Source: Trichodelitschia bisporula
Lineage: Eukaryota > Ascomycota > Dothideomycetes > Phaeotrichales > Phaeotrichaceae
Direction: 5' to 3'
DNA length: 64,000 nt
Assembly (NCBI GenBank): GCA_010356995.1
Contig: ML996698.1
Span: 1-64,000 of the forward strand
This document shows, in pieces, positions 21,679 to 33,161 of the stretch. Position 1 is the first letter of the stretch, and every line of letters starts with the position of its first letter. The translations under genes and the position numbers were made by a program. The notes beneath the pieces are model-generated. The model did no database searches and had not been told where the DNA came from. It saw only the letters and a program-made list of their open reading frames with translations.

Positions 21679-22389
21679 CGTTGCAGCGTGCCACCGTGGT
21701 GGGCAGGGGACCGGAGAAGAAGCAGGAGCGACCTAGCTTCACACCGTAGAGAGTCGACGAGAGCGGAGAGTAGAGGCTGGGAAGAGTGCGTCAAGACCAA
21801 GCATGAATGTGCAATGCGGATGCGAAAGGCTATAACCTTCAAGCACTCGTTAGCACTTGTTTGCCCCGGGACCCGACTGATACACAACGACGTGTCGGCG
21901 GCCTGCTAGGGATCTCGGCTAGCTGCAGCGTCTTCGTAGCAAACCAGTTGGCCAGATCGGTCCGAGTCATACAGAAAAATTTTGGTTTACCTTTTGGTGG
22001 GTGTTGGTATTAGATATTATGTGGTTGTGTGAGTTATGCACGCTGTTCCCGGCAAGATGTTGAGCGCGGGGGGTGGGGGTCTTCTGAAGGGGGCCAGAAA
22101 TTCCAGCGTTCGCAAGCAGGACAAACAAGAGAAGATGAATGGGAACGCGGCGTGTGGAATGACGCGGATGTGAGGGGAAAAGAGCAACTGCCGTGCTGGT
22201 CTGGCTAAAGCTGGCCAGAATGCGCGAGAGGACAATGGTCAGAGGAACCTGCAGCAAAGCGTGGATGGTGTAGTATGCGATGTCACATTCGCGAACTGAC
22301 CGATAATCGGAAGGGGGCGGAGACTTGACGCAAAAGAGATCCAGCGAAACAGTTCCCAGGGGAAATTAAAGGCTGTGTTGACGAGGCGC

Positions 22390-23400
22390 CCACTCCTTCA
22401 GTTGAGTCTTCATAGGGATAGCGGGCGGTCCACCACTTCTACAGTGCAGAAAGGGTGCACTGGATGGAAACCTCCGGAACAACTCACCGCCCGTTGAACA
22501 AATGAAGTAAAAAATACGGCATCCTCTTCATCGTGGCAAAACCGGTCCATATACCAACAATTGGCTCTCACTGCAGTGTGGCAAAGGGCTTCGCCTTGAC
22601 AGCTTTGATTCACCCTGCTTTTCTGTAGATAGAAAGATTTTTTGCAAATATCGAGAGGCTTGTGGCGTGCATCCCACATCCCAGAAGCGGCTCACGTAGC
22701 TTGGCTATAAGGAGGACCCCATCGGGCAAGAAAGAAAGTCGAGGTCTCCGGTGGGGGTCGGTAAGTGCAAGCCCCTTGGCGAATCATCACAGCTGCTCGC
22801 CTCACTTTTCAGTAAGAGTAGCTCGGCCGCGTCCCAGCCTTCTGGCCATGGATAAGGCGAAAGAACAACTAGGGGTGTTAGTTCTTCCTTGCTACAGAAT
22901 TCTTGGAGATGGAAGACCCAGGTTAGATGGTTGAGCGGTGGTTGAACAGCGGTTGAGGAAACACCATCCCGACATAGTGCTCGTAATCCCCTTGGAATCC
23001 CTAGCAACACACGCTCTGCTGATACCGTATTCTGGTGCAAGCTGGGTCCGTCTTTCCTTGGACCGTTCACAGGCGTGGAACGCTGCGGAAAGGCTTACGA
23101 TTCTGCACCACGGGTAACCTGACAACCGGCCATTGTGGTGGTGTGCGAAGCGGAAGCATGCACGTATTGAAAGTGGTCCAGTTCGCAGCCAGTGAGACGC
23201 GAGACGGGAACGGCCTGACTTCCACTTCAGCCAAAAAGCCGTTGGGAATAAAAAGCAAGCCTCCTCCGACCAGGAAAACTCGTGGTAGGCCGAGACCGAT
23301 TCCTTCTACTGGGTCAAGCGAAAGAAGAATATTCACATATCGGCTGTACTTCAGCAGCTCCTCTTCCCTGGAGATCCGTATATTCCGTTCCGGCTAGGAC
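22390..23400. other. Segment of unusual character, origin unknown
   Basis: Two minus-strand open stretches (23336-23067 and 23070-22705) read almost continuously with protein-like but unfamiliar content (for example PVEGIGLGLPRVFLVGGG, then NHLTWVFHLQEFCSKEEL). Neither has the codon bias, splice sites or start context of the neighbouring genes. The texture reminds me of plant organelle DNA, but this is an impression only. No function is claimed. Confidence 0.25.
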
Positions 23401-24945
23401 TGTGTGGCCCGAGATTGCGTGTGTTCGCATTGCCGTCTTTTCTCGCGCAAACAGGCGGCGCTTTCAGTGTGCGGCGTTTAGGGTGCGCAAACGCGGGATG
23501 TCGGGGTTCCGTGTCTCGGTGGTCTCTACGGTACCCACGGTAGGCACCTAGAATAGACGTTCGTCAGACAGAAGATGCGGTCTGCCTGCTACTGCAACTG
23601 CAACATGCAGCGCCCGCACCTTCTTCCTTGATTCAAGCTGCATTCCTCTGCGCCCAGCGCATCAGCTCAACTTCCCTTTGGATCCACGAGCAAGTAGCGC
23701 TGAAAATGCTGAGCGCGCGCGGCCGCCATGTGCTAGGCGGATTGCTGTGTTGCCAAGTCAGCGTTTGAAGTACTGCAACCGGTATCTGTACTGCGGGGTG
23801 TCAATATGCCCGCCGTCGGTTGCCGCGCCTCGGTCGTGCTGGGCTGCGGATATCCTGTGGGGACCCGCTTGCCTCTCGTGGGAAGAGAAAGACGGCCAAG
23901 GGGGCCTTCTGCGCGTGTGCACGTCGCGACGTCGGAGTTCAGACTCTCTGATCGGGCAACCCGCTTGCAGTTCCGGTCATATCGGGCTGATTGCTGAGAA
24001 TGGGGCTCGCATGAAGCGTCGAAATCGCATAGCATAGCCACATCATTGCCGAAGGCCGACAACTGTACCGGAAGTCCAGAAACATTGATAGCCAGCGCGC
24101 CTTGTCGTTGCGTCCCGAGGATGATCAATGATCAGCAGCTCGCCTCAACTACTCAGACAAACTCACTAGTATATATACCGACACGATGAGTCCGACCAGC
24201 GTCCTAACGAGGCAGCTAGGCGCCCTCCAGTCTGCGAACCGCCAGGCCCATCGAAAGCCTGATTGGTCTGCCCTCCAGTTCCGCGGCGACCGGTGAGCCT
24301 CGCGTTCCTGTTTCAGCCTGAGGAGCATTATGGGTAAGAGGCCGTGCTCCGAGATTCGGCGATCTTCGCACTTCTCTGATGTCTTCCTTGCCTTCTCAAG
24401 TGTACTTCGAGCGTGCATTCGAACTGCCGGGTTGTAAATTAGCCCCTCAGCCAACGGAAAGACGTGATACCGCTTAGCGCACAGCCGACCGACCGTGTCC
24501 TCAGACCGTGCCGATCGGCTCGGCAACCGACGATCGGCTACCCTGCGTCTGACCTCAACATGAGGCTCGCCATCGACAACGAACCAAACCAGCGGCAGGC
24601 GACGTATGATATTCGAGCAGGCGACGTATCAGCTTTTCGCAACCATCTAAAGCCTGGTGTAGTCGTAATCTTCATCCCCCCGTTCTGCCACTCCAACAAT
24701 ACACCTGTCCAACAACCTTCCACCCTTACCGCGCCGCTCAGGATCGCTGAATCACTGCTCCCGAATCGGCAGGCCGCCTCGTCTTTCCTCATCGACACCG
24801 ATCCAACGGCCGCGGTCATGCACCCCGCGTTGCGTTGATCGTCTTACGTAGATGCTTCCTCCTTCAGACCTAGTATGAGCAAATTAATGTACCGAGTGGA
24901 GCGTCCACGGCGGAGCAAGGCGCCGGTGCCAGTCCACATGCCCGC

Positions 24946-25082
24946 GGAAGATGCGGGGCTCGCCCTTCGTGGTATCGATACACCAATTCAGAGCCCAAGG
25001 CTCCACGGAGATGCAAGGCTCGCCCTTCGATGTACAACGTAGAGTACCGACACACCACTGCACAACCCAATGGCCCAAGGCT
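24946..25082 (+). repeat. Two imperfect direct repeats of about 60-75 bp
   Basis: Copy 1 starts GGAAGATGCGGGGCTCGCCC (24946) and copy 2 starts at about 25007 (GGAGATGCAAGGCTCGCCC). Both end CCCAAGGCT. The second copy carries an extra insertion of roughly 15 bp in its middle. Confidence 0.75.
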
Positions 25083-25218
25083 AGCCAGGAAAGTGATAAG
25101 ACCTTCCCCGATAGTCTCTACCTCTTACTCGGCAAAGGCCTTAGCCATAAATTTTTTGAGGGGGTTATCTCCTTTTCGGGCGGCATTGGCCTCCACGGCC
25201 TCTTCACCATGCCTGCCG

Positions 25219-25298
25219 ATCCATATCACATCAGATAACGGAAGCAAGGCTCACCACATCCATTGATCCATATCCCCTCAGATAATGGAAGCAAGGCT
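25219..25298 (+). repeat. Two 34-bp direct repeats, period 46
   Basis: GATCCATATC, then a TCAGATAA core, then GGAAGCAAGGCT, occurs from 25219 and again from 25265 with three differences. Both copies end with the CAAGGCT motif shared with the repeats at 24946-25082. Confidence 0.8.
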
Positions 25299-26340
25299 TA
25301 GAGCTAACACTTGCAATGGCCACACGGAACGGAACAAGGCGAAGAGTTCGACAAAAGACAAAGAAGAGAAGAGAAGAGAAGAGAGTCTCGAAGCTCTCAA
25401 GAAAAAACCCACGACGACGCTAAGTATCCTCCTATGCTCCTTCCTCACTTCATGCGCACTTTACATCATGTTCCTTCCTCAGACTAGTGCTGCATGGTTC
25501 CTTCCTCAGATACATCACTACTACGTATGTTCCTTCCTGACCCAACAATGCTCCTGCTTCATGCCCACAACCAGATATCAAATGCTCCTTCCCTGCATAC
25601 CAATGCGCCTGCCCCACATCCATAATCAGATATCAACCCCTCACAAGGCTGCGGCTCCCGCGGCTCCCTCCCCTTCCTCAGCCGCATCCCGAGGCCGGAA
25701 ACAGCGGTACCTTGCGGCAGCCCGTGCCTGGCAAGGCTGCGTATCTTCACGCCCAGTACGGTACATACACCATGCACAAACGTCTCTGCATACCGGTCCC
25801 GTACTGTAGTCGACCAGGCCGTATCTCACGTGATCGTCATGTGCAGATCCAACAACGAGTGAGGTGAGCAGCGGACTAGTACGCCTTGCTCAGAGTAACC
25901 ACCACACACTCCACCCCCACGTTGCCCTCACATTGCGTTTCCGCCTTATCCAATACGCGGTACCCGCACATGTGCCCGTCATTAGAATGGAATAATGCGT
26001 GTCAATCCACCCCCAATCACCGTCCCAATCAGAAAAGCCGCGCATGAGGTACTTCGTAGAACGACATACACCCCACCGCGCCTACCGCGTTGCCCTCCCG
26101 CGCTTCACCAGGCACCACACAGTACCATCACCACATCCCACAGCATCGTATACAGCAGGCAACCTTCATCCTACCCAACCCAAATACCGCTCCAATCATC
26201 CATAAGAAGTACGAAGTACAAAAGACACCAGACGAAGCAGAAGAAAAGAATCTCAGTATTACCCGCAAACGTCTACACTGTATCAGGTCACGCTCCCCAC
26301 GTACCAACCCTTTTGCTTTGCCCAAACTATCAACACCACG

Positions 26341-27817
26341 CTACGCCTTTTCCCCCGGCCGATCCACAAGCGACGCCATACTGCTCCGCTTCCGCCCACG
26401 TGACGGCTCGCCAATCGGGCTACGCGCAGGCGACGTGTCGCCGCTATCCGGACTCTGCGGACGACTCTCCTCATTAAGCGTACGACGGCTGCGCGACATC
26501 TATCTCCATTAGCACGTCCCAATGCCCACACCCAGAAACATACCCAGTTCCGCACACCCCCAATCAACCCAAACGCATACCCCTCCGCAAAATCAGCCGA
26601 TCCGGTCTGCGCCCCGTTCGAGCTCTTCGGGATATCGAGATGCGTCAGATGGGCCAGCGCCGTCGGCGACGTCAGCGGGCTCTGCGGCGCCTTCCCGGCA
26701 TCCAGCGAATCGCGGCTGTCGCGACCTTCGCGCGCCTGGCGCGCCGGGCTGGCGGGCCGACTACCCTGCCAGAACTGGCGCAGCTCACGGCCGAGCTCCT
26801 GGCCGGTGGTCGTCCAGTTGGTTCGGATGCTGTCACGCAGCTCGGCGACGGTGCGCTTGACCTCGAGCTCGTTCTTCTTTAGCCACGACACGTTGAGCTC
26901 CTGGCGCGAGGTACCGCGCTTGAGCTGCCGCGCGATGTACTGGTCGTAGTCGCGCACAATCCTGCTCCGATCAGTACCATTTGAGAAGTGCTGCATGAGA
27001 GAGACCCACTTCGTGATGATGCCCGTCGTGCTCACGCCCTCCGTGCGCTGCGTGACCAAGAACTTGCCCGCCTTCTTCAGCGGAGCGTAAATGTCATCGC
27101 CCTCCTCGGCGCCGTACGGGATGTCGTCGTGCGCCACATAGTCAATCTGATGCTTCTCCAAGAACTCAGTCGCATCGGCAATGATCCACGGGCAGTCCTC
27201 AACCACCTCATCGACCCACTTGCAGTGCCTTACGCTCTCCGCGCGCTCCTTGCCCGACAGCACCGTCAAGCCCTTGCGCCTGTGCGTCTCCTTGTCGCCC
27301 GTAACACCCACAATGAGGTATACGTCCGGGAAGGCAAGCTTTGCCTGCTGCAGCTGACGCATGTGGCTGCGCTTGTTAGCCAAGCGGAACCCACGTGGCG
27401 CTGCCCATACCCAAGATGAAACAAGTCGAAAACTCCATCGGCGTAGATCCTGACGGGCCGCCCCGTCGGCGGAGGGTTGGTTTGATAGCCCACAGGGTCG
27501 ACGAGCCCCGCCTTGGGCGGTTCGAGCATGCGCATGGTGCCCGCTTCGCCGCCCTCGCCGTGTTCCAGTCTATCTTCCACGTCATCGGCCCAGTCGGACC
27601 GGCCATTGGCTTCCGTATCGTCGGCGGCGTCGCCGATGTCGCTGGACCGACTGCGTTTGGATGCAGGTTGGGAGGTGTTGTCGTCGGCTGGTGGGACGGG
27701 GATGTTGGCATCCTGCAGGGCGCGAGATGCATCAGTAAGGGAAGGGAGGGGAATCGAGGGCAGCTGCGGACCGACCTTCTGTGACAGGGTGGCAGCCCGC
27801 TTGCGCTTGGGAGCCAT
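26341..27817 (-). CDS. PCT1: Choline-phosphate cytidylyltransferase
   Basis: A 462-aa protein from exons 27817-27411, 27366-26544 and 26499-26341 (two 44-nt introns). It makes CDP-choline from CTP and phosphocholine, the rate-limiting step of the Kennedy pathway to phosphatidylcholine. The catalytic domain starts with RIYADGVFDLFHLGH; the HxGH nucleotidyl-transfer motif is residues 134-137, its last His placed by the first splice. The second signature RTEGVSTT is at 243-250. After it comes an amphipathic helix region (VKRTVAELRDSIRTNW) expected to bind membranes, and a Ser/Pro/Arg-rich tail (SPDSGDTSPARSPIGEPS) typical of phosphorylated ends, reached by the second splice. The basic KRKR near the N-terminus may be a nuclear signal. 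Confidence 0.95.
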
Positions 27818-28872
27818 TGGTGAGGATGTGCTTTGTAGGTAGGATCTAAGCAATGCGGCTCTCTTGGATGAGATGGGATGAAAGCAACGTAGGTAGTAGG
27901 TTAAGGGGGGAGGATTAGGAAGCGTTGGGGTTGGGTCGCGGGTAGGGGGGGTTGTGAGGATCAGGGAAATTTTGGCCAAGAGGAGGAGCATCCGCAGTGG
28001 CCACACATGCCACAGTCAACCTCAGCAAGTGGTCTGGCACCAATGTCACCAAATGACGTCGCGCGAAGAACAACATGAATCCATTCAGTGGACTGTACAC
28101 TGCCTTGTACTGTAGTACGACAGTGCAGCTTGCTTGCAGCACGCATCCTCTTACTAGACATGAGCAATACCAAAAATCGAACAGCTTCACTTTTCATGCA
28201 TCTGCCTCTTCTGCCTCAATTGACTGTCGTGACACGTCGACAGATCCACATCCTACCACAGTAGATTGCTCCGGAAGGAAAATTCAGAATAGATGCAGCA
28301 ACCGAGACGGAACAGATGCAGCTGCTGCGCGGGCCATCTGACTCTTACAACGTACTCGAGACGCCAATGCCCCTCATCTATTATGCTTTCGCGAATCTCC
28401 CTTCATTATCGCAATCTTCCTACCACTGAAGTGCGACAAAGCATCGTGCAGATGCTTCCCGCATCCCGCATCGACAACTCACTATGCCTCATCCAGACCC
28501 CTCCCCGTGCATTCTGCTACTCAAACCTCACTCAGAACACCATCCGCAGGACGCCCGACGCACGATGCAAAAAGGGCACTAGCTCTAGAACGAGTAGCAA
28601 TTACCGAACCCCTCCCCGCCCATGACACTCCCCTTTGTACTGCAGACGAAAAAAGAATCGGGAACACGATCTCGGAGAACATGGCCGCAGAGTGCTCAGG
28701 TATCAAGATGGCCAGCGAAGCTGCCGCTCCCCCGCTGGCCGTCCAAATCATAAACCGTACCCATACATGACATCTTGCAATCGTGATCCGGGCCTGCACT
28801 CCGCCACAACCTACCCAGCGCGCCGCCCACGGAACATGCAACTCAACTCACTTGGCCCACCCAACACACTCA
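27818..28872. other. Intergenic, 1.06 kb
   Basis: Promoter side of PCT1 and 3' side of the phosphatase gene, same orientation. A T-poor, C/T-patterned region at 27880-27960 precedes PCT1. No gene seen. Confidence 0.6.
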
Positions 28873-30514
28873 CTACGCCTTCTTCTCCGACTTCTCCTCC
28901 GACTTCTCCGTCTGTACCGACGACGGCGATGCGCTGGCAGCGGGCGGCTCGGCGGGGGCGGGCGTGTCCTCGCGCTGCTTCTGGGCGTCGTCGGTGGGGT
29001 CATGGGCGCCCTTGTGAACTTGCAGGTCGAGGTCTTTGTCTTCGTCGTGATCGAACATGTCCGCATCCGTGTCGCCACTGGTCAATTCAGTACCGTCGCC
29101 GAGAAATATGATACGGTTTGCAAGGTTCCCAAAGATACGAGATCTGGGATCCTGCATGTCCATATCAAAGTCCTCTGGGCTCTCATCGTACCTGTGGTGG
29201 ATGCCGGGTCCGCGAAACTCAGCTGCCGAAGGTCAGTGGATGTTCACTGATACCGGGGAACAGTACTTGCCGTACTCGGGCGGAGCACACGGGCCATCGC
29301 CGTTCGCCACGCGCTCGGCGACCTGGTTGTACCACTCCTCCTTGGACCGACCCCTGAGCAGGCCAACAATAACCACCGTCATGTTGTCGCAGCCGACGCC
29401 GCCGGTATCGCTGTTCGACGCAAGGCAGTTGTCCATCAGATTCTCGCAAATCTTGGGGAGCTCCTGCTTTGCCGCAATGCCGCGCCGCACGAACTCTACG
29501 ACGGCTTGCGACGACTGGCAATCCCAGATGCCTGAGGGGGGCGAGTCAGGCGCTGGACAGAACATGCAAGGGGACTAACCATCGCAAGCGACAACCAGGA
29601 ACTCATCATCGTCCGAGATCGTGTGAACTGTAACGTCCGGGAACGCCGTGACGATCTGGAGTTCAGGGGGCAAGTCGGCGCTCTTCTTGAACTCAAAGTC
29701 GCCGATAGCGCGGGATAGCGCGAGGTTGCCGTTGACGCGGCCAAAGTCAACAAAACCGCCGGCTGCCACTATACGGGCCTTCTCCGCTACAGCAGGGTCA
29801 GCACCGCAGGCACTTGGCCACCCGACTTACCATCGTTCTGCGGCTTATGGTCGAATGAGAGGGGCTTCGCGCGTCCTTTGATGCCGAGCACACTGCGAGA
29901 GTCGCCCGCGTTGCCCTGTCTGTCAGCGCGTCCTACTCAGAGACCGGAGAACATACAACGTAGATCTTGTCGTTCGTGATGATGCCTATGGATGCTGTGC
30001 AGCCCGATACCTCTTCCTCATATCTCGGGTCTGGGGCGTCAGCAGGGCACTGACAGACGGGACAGCCATACCGCTGAGAATGGCGCTGTCCGTGGCCAAG
30101 AAGCCATCCTTTATCGCCTTCTCGATATCGCCCTTCTTGAAGGCTTCCTGCTTCGCGATGATCTCGTGGAGGTTTTCACCCGTGTACAGCGCCACCTTGT
30201 CTCCGCCATGTCCGTCGTAGACGCCGAAGAAACTGAGACGCGCGTTCGCTTCTGTTATACTCGAACTGGCCTTCTTGCTAAAGGGCTTCAGATCGAGGAC
30301 ACAGGCGTGAGCATCCTCCATGCTGATCCGCCAACCCTGCATGGAAGAAACGCCATAGATGACGCGCTCATCAGAACCCTCTTCCGATTTCTGCCAGTGT
30401 CAGCGTCCGGTAGCTTGTAGGAAGCAGATAGTATGTGCGAAGTGAAAATTTTCCGCTCTCGCCCAAGCACAAGCGTACCTTTTCGACCACGGGCTCAGAG
30501 AGTGTCTGACCCAT
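28873..30514 (-). CDS. PTC2: PP2C-type Ser/Thr phosphatase, Ptc2/Ptc3 family
   Basis: A 443-aa protein from seven exons: 30514-30479, 30390-30072, 30030-29957, 29915-29831, 29786-29580, 29531-29271 and 29222-28873. It begins [12 protein letters not shown], a family hallmark with an N-myristoylation-type Gly. PP2C motifs: RISMEDAHA (acid residues 37-38), VYDGHGG (Asp71-Gly72), [24 protein letters not shown] and CDNMTVVIV. These supply the acidic cluster that holds two Mn/Mg ions. Ptc2/3 enzymes switch off the HOG MAP kinase and DNA-damage checkpoint kinases. Intron 6 uses a GC donor (GCAAGT at 29270-29265); it is required to read [14 protein letters not shown]. The acidic C-tail is disordered. 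Confidence 0.95.
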
Positions 30515-31617
30515 TGTGGCTGATGTGCTGCGAAGGAAAGTCGCCGCGGGTTACTAAATGCAAGTTTCGGTCACACGATTCGACTCTAGGAAGTACGTGA
30601 GGTCAGGCTCTGGGGCAAGCGGATTGGGGTGTGTGTGTGAGGGGGATTTGTAGAGATTGTAGCAATGCGAGGGGGCGAAGGGTTGAGAGGGGAGCGGGTG
30701 ACTAGAACGTGATCTCGACTAGCAGGCAAGCGGTGGTGGTGTGTGGGAGGCTCGACTCAGGCGAAGAGATCAGCGTCTGCGGAGGGATGGAGTTTTGAGA
30801 GTTTCGGTGTGGGGTGCCGGTGAGTTGAAGCGGAGATTAACAAGACTTTCCGGCAGCAAGGTCTGGTTTCTGGGACTTGCGATGACGCTTTTTGCCTGTT
30901 TAGAAGAGAGGGGGGGTGTGTGATGTGAGGGGGGAGGGGAGGGGAGGGGAGGGGGAGGAGGAGGGGGAATTGGCAAAAAGGCCCAGGGCAGCCTTTGACC
31001 AGTTCTCTTTCGCAGCTCGCTTTTGCTTGTCAACTCAGCCACCAATGACAACACCGCCACCGCCACTGCTTCCCCGCTCCGATAATGGATTAGACACGCT
31101 GATTGCCCCCATTGGCGCCTTGCGTCATCACAGACGCTGCTGACGCTCGCTTGCTACAGATGTTGCGATCACTAACCAGCCATGTGCAGCTAGTTGCCGC
31201 CGGAGACGCGCCCCGCCTGAGTTTATCCCAACAGTGTTTTCACGCTTAGCGCCCCACCCCTCTAAGTCCAGGCTGCCATGGATACAGCCGCAGAAGAACC
31301 CCAGCCCTAGGCGGTATCGCCCGTTGCCTGGAGGGGAATGGATGCACGCGAGCAACTCTGGTTACCTTCGGATCTATTCATCTCGCCATCTCAAATTCCC
31401 TCGTGTAACCGTTCGGATAGACCCTGAATCCGATTCCAGACGGGTTGGTTGGCATGCAACATCAGCCGCAAATATATCTGCCATCTGTTATGCGATTTCA
31501 TTCAATGTCTAATCTATCTATTCCGTGGTGTACTACAGTTTCGACTTCTCCGGCAGCAGCGGATAGCCCTTCGGATAGCTCTCTGTACAACAGATTAGCA
31601 ACTCGTTCCGCACGAGC
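30515..31617. other. Intergenic, 1.1 kb
   Basis: Phosphatase promoter side and 3' side of the dehydrogenase gene. It includes a purine-rich (GGGGA)n tract at 30928-30969. No gene seen. Confidence 0.6.
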
Positions 31618-32980
31618 TCACGAACACGAACCTAGTACCGTACGGTCCAGCTGTCGGAGATCTGTGATCCCTCCAACGTTCATGAGAATGTCCAAGTCGG
31701 CCAGCAGCGCCTGCATCACATGGCGAACCTAGGCTCATAAACAACAATGTCGTCAATACGACGCCCTCGGCACTCACCCCGTGATATCCCATGATGGATA
31801 ATCCCCAGATCCACAGCCGGCCTACAAACACGAACTTGGCTCCGAGCGCGAGCGCCTTGACAACGTCGGAAGCTCCACGGACGCCGGAGTCAAACATGAT
31901 ATACGTCTTCTTGCCGACCGCTGGACTCATTAGGACGCGATGCAACGGGCCGAACGGCGCAGACTCACCATCGACTATCTTCTCCAGAGCATCCAAGCTT
32001 GCAACTGCACCGTCAACCTGTCGGCCAGCGTGGTTACTGACCACGATGCCGTCGAATCCCAATTGAACTGCCTTTTCGGCGTCGCTGACGGCCTGTATCC
32101 CCTTTAAGCAGATGGGCTTCCCGCCTGATATCTCCTTCCACGTCTGGATGAGCCACGGCATTTTTTCCCACGTGTGAGCTCGGCCATGCCACACGTTGTC
32201 TATCCACATGGCGCCCGCTTCGTTCGGCTGTGTCTTTGGATCGACTCCTGCTTCTCGGAGCCGCTTCTGGAACACCGTGTCGCTCAGTCCTAGATCGGCG
32301 CCGATGCCGTGGTAGAATGCGTAGTTCGACGTCGAAACATCGTCATGTCGCCATCCAAGCTGCCACGTATCGACCGTCAAGATACACGCCGTGAACCCGG
32401 TTCGGTGTGCCCGAGTTAGCAACGATACGGTCAATTCATCATCGTGCGGCATGTACAGCTGAAAGAACCGCGGCCCGGCACCATTAGCCTCCGCGACGTC
32501 CTCAATGGGCTGCGAGCCCGCCGTGCTCAGGCAGTACGGTAGATTCAGGTCCTTGGCTGCACGCGCAACGGGCAACTCGCCGTCCGGATGGTATATCTTG
32601 TTGATGCCGACGGGCGCGAAGCCAATGGGCGCAGACACTTTGTGTCCGAAGATTTCCGTGCCGGTGTCCCGCTTGTTGGTGTCTACGAGCATGCGCGGGA
32701 TGATGCGATGCCGGTAGAATGCCTGACGGTTCGCGGTATGAGTGTATGAGAGTCCCGCGTTGGAGGAGGCATAGTACCACCCGTTTTGAGTCAGCCTTTC
32801 CTTGGCTAGGGCCTCGAGCTTTCCGGGGTCTGGCTGTTAGCGAAGTTCGAGTTGTGTTGGCGGCGTACCGGTGTTGAAAGGAACTACTTCGCCATTGTTG
32901 CTCCTCCAGAAGTTCTCCCTCTGGTACAGGGCATACTGCGGCGTTTTTCTGTACTTTTCGTTTTCGTTTTTGGGGTCCAT
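31618..32980 (-). CDS. FMN-dependent alpha-hydroxy acid dehydrogenase (lactate/glycolate oxidase family)
   Basis: A 408-aa protein from exons 32980-32869, 32829-31969, 31920-31778 and 31728-31618. It oxidises an L-2-hydroxyacid to the 2-oxoacid using FMN. Seen: WYYASSNAGLS (active-site Tyr at 56-57), PIGFAPVGINKIYHPDGE, ACILTVDTWQLGWR, Lys280 in ICLKGIQ, and SNHAGRQVDG with catalytic His304 and Arg307, then FDSGVRGASDVVKALALGAKFVFVGR for FMN phosphate. No cytochrome b5 domain, so it is not a cytochrome b2; no mitochondrial presequence. Likely substrates are lactate, glycolate or mandelate, not resolvable here. The first intron is only 39 nt. The tail is short, ending soon after NVGGITDL. Confidence 0.9.
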
Positions 32981-33161
32981 TGTTTCTTTGCGGTTTATTG
33001 CAGATGCGTGGGCTGGATGTCTGTTATGGTGTTGCGTTTCACCTATGACCTCATGCTGACGGTGACGACGATCCCAACTAAAAACAGCCACTTCTGATTC
33101 ATTATGCAGTCAACAACGGTAAAATTCTGCGTTTCGTACAAGTCTCTACCTATGCTAACAG

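Larger units (their letters stand above)
21679..26340. other. 4.66-kb gene-poor interval
   Basis: No gene could be supported. Contents noted separately are an unusual approximately 1-kb segment at 22390-23400, direct repeats at 24946-25082 and 25219-25298, and a stretch at 25440-25630 with several copies of TTCCTTCCT/GCTCCTTCC. Between 25000 and 25740 the heptamer CAAGGCT recurs seven times or so. The rest has no long frame with start, splice signals or domain. Confidence 0.6.

Noticed and set aside
22705-23336. Two overlapping minus-strand frames as a bacterial-style coupled gene pair
   Set aside because: The second starts with GTG, and coupling by overlap has no meaning in a nuclear fungal genome; kept only as an unusual segment.
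24946-25298. CRISPR-like array
   Set aside because: There are only two copies of each repeat, without regular spacers, and the genome is fungal.
31618-32980. Cytochrome b2 (mitochondrial L-lactate dehydrogenase)
   Set aside because: There is no cytochrome b5 domain and no presequence; the length fits a simple FMN oxidase-type enzyme.
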